Below, one piece after another: positions 1 through 5,314 of a stretch of DNA of 5,314 bases. Within the stretch, counting starts at the first letter, position 1. The number at the start of each line of letters is the position of its first letter. This DNA is from Chitinophagaceae bacterium. GTDB taxonomy: Bacteria; Bacteroidota; Bacteroidia; Chitinophagales; Chitinophagaceae. The stretch covers positions 1 to 5,314 of the forward strand of contig CANHMN010000130.1 of assembly GCA_947461645.1 (NCBI GenBank), written 5' to 3'. The notes beneath the pieces were generated by a model that was not told where the DNA came from, searched no databases, and saw only the letters and a program-made list of their open reading frames with translations. Made by a program: the position numbers and the translations under genes.

Positions 1-219
1 GGCCTCAAAAGAAGAGGATTTTCTTTGGACAGAATCAATCATATTCTTGATGTTTATCGCATCATCTACAACAAAAACCTCAATACCTCACAAGCCTTGA
101 ATTTCATTGAAGAGGAGTTGGTAGCTTCTGATGAAAGAGATGAAATTGTAACCTTCATTCGTGAATCAGGAAGAGGAATCATCAAAAAGTTCAGCAAGGG
201 CAGTTTGGATGAAGAATAA
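1..219 (+). CDS. lpxA: Acyl-ACP--UDP-N-acetylglucosamine O-acyltransferase, C-terminal end (partial)
   Basis: The frame is open from the first base and ends at TAA 217-219, giving the last 72 residues of a protein that begins upstream. LpxA transfers a 3-hydroxyacyl chain from acyl carrier protein to UDP-GlcNAc, the first step of lipid A synthesis, in the cytoplasm. What is visible is the helical C-terminal domain that follows the left-handed beta-helix: a GLKRRGFS start, a helix containing the VYRIIYNKNLNTSQAL segment, and the closing IRESGRGIIK, which matches the FARSTRGLIR-type ending of E. coli LpxA. The catalytic hexapeptide-repeat part is outside the window. An in-frame TTG at 25 is not a real start, because the family similarity continues upstream of it. 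The ABC ATPase follows 50 bases downstream on the same strand. The family call is firm; nothing can be said about the missing part. Confidence 0.9.
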   Translation, partial: GLKRRGFSLDRINHILDVYRIIYNKNLNTSQALNFIEEELVASDERDEIVTFIRESGRGIIKKFSKGSLDEE

Positions 220-269
220 CAATTCTGAAAAAAATCCCTCAACCCATTGATTGCCATTTTGCTTCAAAC

Positions 270-905
270 ATGGAAATACAATTGTCTCATATCGGAAAAC
301 GATACAACCGGGAATGGATTTTCCGACATGTAGATTATTGTTTCAAAAGCAAGGAAAAAAACGCCATAGTAGGTGCCAACGGATCAGGAAAATCAACCCT
401 GCTTCAAATTATTGCCGGCGCTTTGTTGCACAGTGAAGGTGAAATGACATTCACCCACTCAACCAACAACGAAATCATTAAACCTGAAACTGTTTACCAA
501 CACATCGCTTATGCAGCACCCTATCTTGAACTGCTGGAAGAAATGACAGCTAAAGAGATGTTCGATTTTCATAGCCGTTTTAAAACCATGACCACAGATT
601 TAACAAGTGTGCTTAATACGGTAGGCTTGCAAAATGCACAAAACAAACAAATCAGGTATTTCAGCAGTGGCATGAAACAAAGGCTTAAGCTTGGTCTGGC
701 ATTCTTTAGCGATGCTTCTATTTTGTTGTTGGATGAACCTACCACCAACCTCGATCAATCAGGAATAGCAGACTACCTGCAACTGATTTCCTCACAAACC
801 CAAAACAGAACGGTAATTATTTGTAGCAATGACAAAACAGAGTATTCTTTCTGCAATCATCTTTTGCAAATAGATCAATACAAAACCGCTTCTGTTGTTT
901 CCTAA
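270..905 (+). CDS. Stand-alone ABC transporter ATP-binding protein with atypical Q- and H-loops
   Basis: This is a 211-residue single nucleotide-binding domain with no membrane segment. Visible motifs are Walker A GANGSGKST (35-43), the ABC signature in the form FSSGMKQR (131-138), and Walker B ILLLDEP with Glu156 followed by the D-loop TTNLD (151-162). Two standard positions are changed: the Q-loop region reads YAAPY (81-85), with Pro84 where glutamine is expected, and the H-loop reads CSND (185-188), with Asn187 in place of histidine. The length suits an ATPase subunit whose permease is encoded separately; none is seen in the window. It lies 50 bases behind lpxA, so it may be co-transcribed with lipid A genes, but the substrate is unknown and it need not be LptB, which normally has canonical motifs. 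ATG 270 fits the usual beginning of the fold (MEIQLSHIGKRY) and has no clear ribosome binding site. ABC membership is certain; a specific role is not. Confidence 0.87.
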   Translation: MEIQLSHIGKRYNREWIFRHVDYCFKSKEKNAIVGANGSGKSTLLQIIAGALLHSEGEMTFTHSTNNEIIKPETVYQHIAYAAPYLELLEEMTAKEMFDFHSRFKTMTTDLTSVLNTVGLQNAQNKQIRYFSSGMKQRLKLGLAFFSDASILLLDEPTTNLDQSGIADYLQLISSQTQNRTVIICSNDKTEYSFCNHLLQIDQYKTASVVS

Positions 906-918
906 ATATTCCTGAAAA

Positions 919-2133
919 TTATCTTCTGCTGGCTATAAGCAGATTCAAATCGGTGTACTTTAAATCAAAACGTTCGCTCAGGTAAAAATTGGTTAGGCTT
1001 CCTTTAAAAAGATAGATGCCGCTTCTCACATTCATCTTGTGCCAAACCATATTATCCATTCCACCATCCTCACCAGTTTCAAGCAATAATGGCATCAATA
1101 CATTGCTGATGGCCTGTGAAGCCGTTCGGGCAAATCCGCTTGGAATGTTGGGAACGCAATAATGAATGACATCGTATTTGGCAAATATGGGTTTTTCGTG
1201 AGAGGTTACAGCGCTCGTTTCAAAACAACCTCCATGATCGATGCTCACATCTACAATAACAGTTCCGGGCCTCATGTGACTTACCATTTCCTCTGATACC
1301 ACTACGGGTGTTCTGCCCGCAGCTCCACTTAATGCGCCTATGGCCACATCGCAGGTTTTGAGTTGTTTGGCAAGAATCTTGGGCTCTATTACTGAAGTCC
1401 ACATGCGAACACCTATGTTGTTTTGTAGTCTCTTTAGTCTGTAAATGCTATTGTCGAAAACCTTTACGCTTGCGCCCATGGCCAAGGCAGTTCTCGCCGC
1501 ATATTCACCCACAATTCCCGCACCAATGATGATGACTTTTGTTGGTGGAATTCCGCTTATCCCTCCTACTAGTACACCTTTGCCATTATTGGCGTTGCTG
1601 AGGTATTGGCCGGCAATCAACATTACCGCACTTCCTGCTATTTCACTCATGCTTCTTACAATCGGATTGTGGCCACTGTCGTCTTTCAGGTTCTCGAAAC
1701 TGATGGCGGTAACTCTTTTCTCCATCATTTTTTCAAGAATATCTTTTTTCATGATGGCCATATGAATGGGAGAAATAATAGTGGTATTGGGCTTAAGCAG
1801 CTCACAGTCGGCTTCGTCTACAGGAGCACTCTTTACCAAAATGCTGCAGTTGAATATTTCTTTATTGTCGTAAACAATTTTAGCTCCTGCCTCTGCATAG
1901 TCTTTGTCGGTATAGTTTGATCCTTTGCCGGCATTGGTTTCAATCATAACACCGTGACCATTAGCTACCAGTACTCCTACGGCTTCGGGCGTGAGCGCAA
2001 TCCTGTTTTCGTTCAATGAGGTTTCTTTGGGAATACCAATCAATAATGATTCTCCTTTGGGTCTTACGTCGAGCTTCTCTTCAAGTGTTTCATAAGAAAT
2101 GGAAGAGGAAATAAAGGGTTTTGAAGTAGCCAT
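919..2133 (-). CDS. ald: Alanine dehydrogenase
   Basis: The 404-residue protein should catalyse NAD-dependent interconversion of L-alanine with pyruvate and ammonia in the cytoplasm, linking amino-acid and central carbon metabolism. It aligns by eye with B. subtilis Ald: GIPKE..NENRIALTP carries the substrate-binding Arg44, Lys101 sits in LVKSAP, and His124 in PIHMAI. The Rossmann motif GAGIVG (204-209) is followed by Asp227 at the end of the second strand, and VDVSIDHGG carries Asp299. These correspond to Arg15, Lys75, His96 and Asp270 of the family, so the active site appears complete. About 29 residues precede the usual family start; ATG 2133 is kept because the extension is in frame and continuous, although an internal start is possible. 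No Shine-Dalgarno sequence is seen. It lies 24 bases downstream of tsaE on the same strand, suggesting one transcript. Transhydrogenase alpha subunit and saccharopine dehydrogenase relatives share the fold but fit less well. Confidence 0.88.
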   Translation of the reverse strand: MATSKPFISSSISYETLEEKLDVRPKGESLLIGIPKETSLNENRIALTPEAVGVLVANGHGVMIETNAGKGSNYTDKDYAEAGAKIVYDNKEIFNCSILVKSAPVDEADCELLKPNTTIISPIHMAIMKKDILEKMMEKRVTAISFENLKDDSGHNPIVRSMSEIAGSAVMLIAGQYLSNANNGKGVLVGGISGIPPTKVIIIGAGIVGEYAARTALAMGASVKVFDNSIYRLKRLQNNIGVRMWTSVIEPKILAKQLKTCDVAIGALSGAAGRTPVVVSEEMVSHMRPGTVIVDVSIDHGGCFETSAVTSHEKPIFAKYDVIHYCVPNIPSGFARTASQAISNVLMPLLLETGEDGGMDNMVWHKMNVRSGIYLFKGSLTNFYLSERFDLKYTDLNLLIASRR

Positions 2134-2157
2134 AGCTTATCGATTAGTGGTTACAAT

Positions 2158-2571
2158 TTACATGATTATTTTCAGCAATCGGGTATCAGCATCCACAACA
2201 TGCAAAAAACAGGATACAGTATTTTGCGGAAAAAGATCAGTTGCACGTTCCGGCCATTCCACAAAACAATAATTTCCTGAAAACAAACAATCCTCCACAC
2301 CTGCAGAAAGTGCTTCATTGCTATCCTTCAGCCGATATAAATCAATATGATATAAAATACCTTTCAAAGAGGACTGATACTCGTTGATGATGGAAAAGGT
2401 AGGACTGCTGAAATGATCAGCAGCGCCCAATAATTTACATACAATTGATATGAAAGTAGTCTTGCCTGCACCCATTTCGCCGGTAAAGGTAAAGCATCGG
2501 TTAGCAGAAGTTTGTTTCAAGAACCATTCAGCCGCATGCTCAATATCATGTAAACGAAAAGTCAATTCCAT
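2158..2571 (-). CDS. tsaE: tRNA threonylcarbamoyladenosine biosynthesis ATPase TsaE
   Basis: The 137-residue protein is a complete TsaE (YjeE family), the small ATPase that works with TsaB and TsaD, using TsaC-made threonylcarbamoyl-AMP, to form t6A at position 37 of ANN-decoding tRNAs in the cytoplasm. Diagnostic motifs are all present in order: the P-loop GEMGAGKTT (31-39), the switch-like SSPTFSIINEY (55-65), HIDLYRL (75-81) and VEWPER (104-109). The length is close to the family norm of about 140-160. ATG 2571 is the natural start, just ahead of the first strand (MELTFRL), with no Shine-Dalgarno sequence. It is the first gene of a probable two-gene minus-strand unit with ald and is divergent from the metal ATPase across 62 bases. 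TsaB, TsaC and TsaD are not encoded here, as expected, since these genes are usually scattered. Confidence 0.93.
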   Translation of the reverse strand: MELTFRLHDIEHAAEWFLKQTSANRCFTFTGEMGAGKTTFISIVCKLLGAADHFSSPTFSIINEYQSSLKGILYHIDLYRLKDSNEALSAGVEDCLFSGNYCFVEWPERATDLFPQNTVSCFLHVVDADTRLLKIIM

Positions 2572-2633
2572 GCTGTAAAGATAATTTCATATTTAGTAAA
2601 GAACTGTCCATAAGAATAAGATAATTTTACAAG
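2572..2633. promoter_or_regulatory. Divergent intergenic region, probable promoters for tsaE-ald and the metal ATPase
   Basis: These 62 AT-rich bases separate two divergent start codons and so must hold the nearest promoters for both directions. Possible Bacteroidota -7 elements (consensus TAnnTTTG) are TAATTTTA at 2622-2629 on the plus strand and TATCTTTA at 2576-2583 on the minus strand, each missing only the final G. Neither has a clear TTG at the expected -33 distance, and both would give a very short or absent leader. A 10-base direct repeat AAGATAATTT (2578-2587 and 2618-2627) overlaps both candidate elements. The position is solid evidence for a regulatory region; the individual boxes are weak. 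Confidence 0.4.
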
Positions 2634-4745
2634 ATGGAAAAGGTGAATTGGAAGGTAAATGGAATGACTTGCAGCAACTGCGCGCTTTCGATAAAAAAGT
2701 ACCTTGAAAAGCAAGGCGCGGATGCCATCTCCGTTAATCCCCTAGATGGTTCTGTTTCTTTTGACAATCCTGCTGCAGACAATTTTAATGTATTAAAATC
2801 GGGCCTTGCCGATCTTGGCTATCCCGTCATTGAGCAACCAGCAAACACGAATCCCAAAAAACAATTCCTGCAAAGCAACAAAAACCGTTTTTTGTTTACC
2901 CTGCCCTTTACTGCTTTGTTGATGTTGCACATGATTGACTTGCAGTTTATTCATCCGCTTCACAATCCGAATGTACAACTGTTGTTATGCTTACCTGTAT
3001 TTCTGATAGGAATGAGGTTCTTTGGAAAAAGCGCTTGGAACGGCATCAAATCCGGTATTCCCAATATGAATTTGCTGGTAACAATTGGCGCATTGGTTTC
3101 ATTTGTGTACAGCCTTATTGGCATGTTTTATTTTGAAGATGCCACTTATCTTTTTTTTGAAACAACAGCATCAATCATCACGCTTGTTTTTTTAGGAAAT
3201 TACCTTGAAGAGTCAGCTATGCTTTCTGCCAGAAGCGCTTTGCTTTCCATTGCCAAATCCCAGAAAGTGATGGCCAACATGATTGCTTTTGACGGCGACC
3301 ACAATGAACAAATTTTCAGCATAGAAAACCATTTGCTAAAGACCGGCGACCTAGTGTTGATTAAAGCAGGAGAAGGAATTCCAGCCGATTGTAAAATTTT
3401 ATGGGGGGAAGCAATGGTTGACGAAGCCATAATAAGCGGCGAAAGCACCCCTCTTTTTAAAACTAAAAAAGATTTTCTCATTGGCGGAAGCATGATTCAC
3501 TCTGGATTAGTGAAAGCTCAAGTAACCGCTACCGGCGAACAAACTGTTCTTTCCGGCATTCTTCAAATGGCACAGCATGCACAAGCAGAGAAACCACCAT
3601 TGCAAAAACTGGCAGATAGAATCAGTGCCGTATTCGTTCCCATCGTTATTGCAATAGCATTGCTCACTTTTGCCGGAAATTACTTTTTATTGGATCAAGC
3701 AGTTAGTACAGCATTGATGCGCTCCATAGCGGTTTTGGTCATTTCCTGTCCATGCGCCATGGGATTGGCTACGCCTGCCGCCATTTCTGTTGGTATGGGA
3801 AGAGCAGCCCGAAAAGGCATTGTGTTTAGAAACGCTTCTGCCCTCGAATCTTTCAAAAAAATCAAACAGATTGTTTTTGACAAAACAGGAACACTGACCA
3901 CAGGAAAATTCGACATCAATAGTTTTCACAGTACAATTGATGAATCCGAATTTAAAACATTGGTTTACTCCATGGAAAAATATGCTTCTCATCCCATCGC
4001 CAAATCCATAGTAGAAAAGTGGGCTTCGAAAACGCTGATTTCCTGGAAAAAAATAGAAGAAATAAAAGGCACTGGTGTGAGAGCAGAAGACAAAGAGGGA
4101 AACATTTATGAACTCGGCTCTGCTACATTCAGAGGAGAGGAAACAAACAACAAAAGCGCTGATATTTACCTTTATAAAAATGGGATTACGCTGGGTTGGA
4201 TAGAAATCACCGACGAAATTCGAACCGAAGCCAAACAAGTCATCGATTGGCTTATTCGCAAAAACATTAAATGCATCATGCTAACGGGAGATTCTCAAAG
4301 AAAAGCTACTGAAGTTGCTCAAAAGCTGGGAATAAAAACGGTATTCTATCAACAATCTCCTGCTGCAAAACTGGAAAAAATTACAGCACTGAACAACGAA
4401 TGTCCTACTGCCATGGTAGGAGACGGAATAAACGATGCACCCGCTTTGGCAAAATCAAGCTTAGGTATATCTTTGAGTGAAGCATCTGAAATGGCCGTTC
4501 AACATGCAGATGTAATCTTGATGAACAAAGGCTTACAGCACCTGCCGGAAGCTCTTGGACTAGGCAATCATACCTATTCCACCATCAAACAAAATTTATT
4601 CTGGGCCTTTGCCTACAACATCATAGCCATACCTGTTGCTTTTGGCGGATGGCTCACTCCAACTTTTTCTGCCTTGGCAATGGGCTTCAGTGATGTAATG
4701 CTCGCCCTGATTTCTTTGAGGCTGTATTTCAAAAAGGTTGTTTAA
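2634..4745 (+). CDS. P1B-type heavy-metal-transporting ATPase, CopA-like
   Basis: The complete 703-residue inner-membrane pump probably moves Cu(I) out of the cytoplasm or to a cuproenzyme assembly site using ATP. An N-terminal heavy-metal-associated domain (about 3-66) carries the metal-binding GMTCSNC with Cys13 and Cys16. Eight hydrophobic segments follow at roughly 86-102, 113-129, 146-167, 171-190, 331-353, 362-385, 653-672 and 674-697. The actuator loop has SGES (268-271); the sixth segment has the metal-binding CPC (372-374) within SCPCAMGLATP. The phosphorylated Asp416 is in DKTGT, the nucleotide domain has SHP (His453), and the hinge has TGD (551-553) and GDGIND (596-601). Tyr661-Asn662 in the seventh segment supports a Cu(I) pump, but the eighth reads MGFSD (683-687), with Asp687 where CopA normally has serine. 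A CcoI/FixI-like role is possible. ATG 2634 begins the metal-binding domain directly. No metal-sensing regulator is seen nearby. Confidence 0.9.
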   Translation: MEKVNWKVNGMTCSNCALSIKKYLEKQGADAISVNPLDGSVSFDNPAADNFNVLKSGLADLGYPVIEQPANTNPKKQFLQSNKNRFLFTLPFTALLMLHMIDLQFIHPLHNPNVQLLLCLPVFLIGMRFFGKSAWNGIKSGIPNMNLLVTIGALVSFVYSLIGMFYFEDATYLFFETTASIITLVFLGNYLEESAMLSARSALLSIAKSQKVMANMIAFDGDHNEQIFSIENHLLKTGDLVLIKAGEGIPADCKILWGEAMVDEAIISGESTPLFKTKKDFLIGGSMIHSGLVKAQVTATGEQTVLSGILQMAQHAQAEKPPLQKLADRISAVFVPIVIAIALLTFAGNYFLLDQAVSTALMRSIAVLVISCPCAMGLATPAAISVGMGRAARKGIVFRNASALESFKKIKQIVFDKTGTLTTGKFDINSFHSTIDESEFKTLVYSMEKYASHPIAKSIVEKWASKTLISWKKIEEIKGTGVRAEDKEGNIYELGSATFRGEETNNKSADIYLYKNGITLGWIEITDEIRTEAKQVIDWLIRKNIKCIMLTGDSQRKATEVAQKLGIKTVFYQQSPAAKLEKITALNNECPTAMVGDGINDAPALAKSSLGISLSEASEMAVQHADVILMNKGLQHLPEALGLGNHTYSTIKQNLFWAFAYNIIAIPVAFGGWLTPTFSALAMGFSDVMLALISLRLYFKKVV

Positions 4746-4775
4746 TTTCAAGGCTTCCATCAAGAAATTATTTCC

Positions 4776-5314
4776 ATGGATCAATGCAGGTTGTTGTTAA
4801 AAAAATATTGGGGACATGACCAATTCAGACCACTTCAAGCGGAAATCATTGCTGAAGTAAGAAAAGGAAATGATGTGCTTGCACTTCTGCCAACAGGCGG
4901 CGGCAAATCTATTTGCTTTCAGCTGCCAGCGCTTACCATGGAAGGAATTTGTATTGTGATAAGTCCGCTTATCGCACTCATGAAAGACCAGATAGAAGCA
5001 CTTTCAAAAAAAGACATACCGTCTCTTTACATTCACGCTGCCATGAATTATGCAGAAGTAAATGAAACCTTGCAAAAAGCGGTTTATGGCAACTACAAGT
5101 TTCTGTACCTTTCGCCCGAAAGATTGGACACAGCTGCTTTTAAATCCTATCTTTCGGCAATTAAACCTTCTCTCATAGCTGTTGATGAAGCCCATTGCAT
5201 TTCGCAGTGGGGTTACGACTTCAGGCCTTCCTACACCAAAATTTCAGTTTTAAGAAAGTCTTTTCCCAAAGTTCCTGTTATTGCACTCACTGCTTCTGCC
5301 ACGCTTGAAGTGCA
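4776..5314 (+). CDS. recQ: RecQ-family ATP-dependent DNA helicase, N-terminal part (partial)
   Basis: The frame opens at ATG 4776 and runs off the window, giving 179 whole codons of a superfamily 2 DNA helicase that unwinds DNA 3' to 5' in repair and recombination. Motifs appear in RecQ order: motif 0 with FRPLQ (17-21), Walker A TGGGKS (40-45), motif Ia SPLIALMKDQ (63-72), SPERL (113-117), the DEAH box (137-140), and the aromatic-rich loop ISQWGYDFRPSY (142-153) that couples DNA binding to ATP hydrolysis. Motif III follows as ALTASAT (170-176). The loop has Tyr147 where E. coli RecQ has histidine, a form I associate with a second RecQ-type paralogue in Bacteroidota, so the symbol names the family and not strict orthology. 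The second RecA-like domain, zinc-binding and HRDC regions are outside the window. The start is fixed because the same frame meets a stop at 4743-4745. It lies 30 bases behind the metal ATPase without a visible terminator. Confidence 0.92.
   Translation, partial: MDQCRLLLKKYWGHDQFRPLQAEIIAEVRKGNDVLALLPTGGGKSICFQLPALTMEGICIVISPLIALMKDQIEALSKKDIPSLYIHAAMNYAEVNETLQKAVYGNYKFLYLSPERLDTAAFKSYLSAIKPSLIAVDEAHCISQWGYDFRPSYTKISVLRKSFPKVPVIALTASATLEV

Noticed and set aside
25..219. A separate 64-residue small protein starting at TTG 25
   Set aside because: The eight codons before it continue the LpxA C-terminal similarity without a stop, so it is the tail of lpxA and not its own gene.
925..943. Palindrome TCTGCT-7 bases-AGCAGA as a transcription terminator between the convergent genes
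   Set aside because: The stem has only 6 base pairs, lies within the ald coding region, and is not followed by a T tract on either strand.
1445..1920. Two plus-strand open frames of about 105 codons inside ald, one with hydrophobic stretches
   Set aside because: They lie entirely antisense to a well-conserved enzyme, and their composition is explained by the complement of its Gly/Ala-rich Rossmann region; no family resemblance or start signal was seen.
3190..3500. Possible frameshift or decay in the actuator region of the metal ATPase
   Set aside because: The frame is continuous, and SGES and the surrounding strands appear at the expected positions, so the gene looks intact.
3687..4238. Minus-strand open frame of 183 codons inside the metal ATPase
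   Set aside because: It is antisense to the conserved CPC and DKTGT regions. The Phe- and Cys-rich, low-information protein is typical of a shadow frame.
1..5314. Mobile element, CRISPR array, tRNA or rRNA gene, or defence system
   Set aside because: I saw no transposase or integrase motifs, no regularly spaced repeats and no tRNA-like cloverleaf. A RecQ-like helicase alone is not evidence of a defence island.

Overview
The window looks like chromosomal DNA from a member of the Bacteroidota, probably from the Chitinophagaceae/Sphingobacteriales side, although genus cannot be read from it. The grounds are: moderate to low GC by eye; genes with almost no Shine-Dalgarno sequence ahead of their start codons; a lone ABC ATPase directly behind lpxA; a tsaE-ald pair; and protein signatures (a GMTCSNC heavy-metal ATPase, a RecQ with QWGYDFRP) that I recognise from that phylum. 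Gene density is very high and no stretch without a gene exceeds about 65 bases.

Layout. Bases 1-219 hold the C-terminal end of lpxA (lipid A biosynthesis), whose start lies outside the window. A 50-base gap leads to a short stand-alone ABC ATPase (270-905) on the same strand. It converges, with only 13 bases between stop codons, on a minus-strand pair, tsaE (2158-2571) then ald (919-2133), separated by 24 bases and probably co-transcribed. A 62-base divergent intergenic region (2572-2633) separates tsaE from a plus-strand P1B-type, CopA-like ATPase (2634-4745). After 30 more bases comes the start of a recQ-family helicase (4776 onward), cut by the window end.

The genes serve separate housekeeping roles: outer-membrane lipid A synthesis, an unidentified ABC ATPase function, tRNA t6A modification, alanine/pyruvate interconversion, transition-metal (probably copper) transport and DNA repair. 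I see no mobile element, CRISPR array, RNA gene, toxin-antitoxin pair or defence island, and no convincing previously undescribed system. The points most worth a second look are the ABC ATPase, which lacks the usual Q-loop glutamine and H-loop histidine, and the metal ATPase, which has aspartate where the CopA family normally has a copper-binding serine in its last membrane helix.
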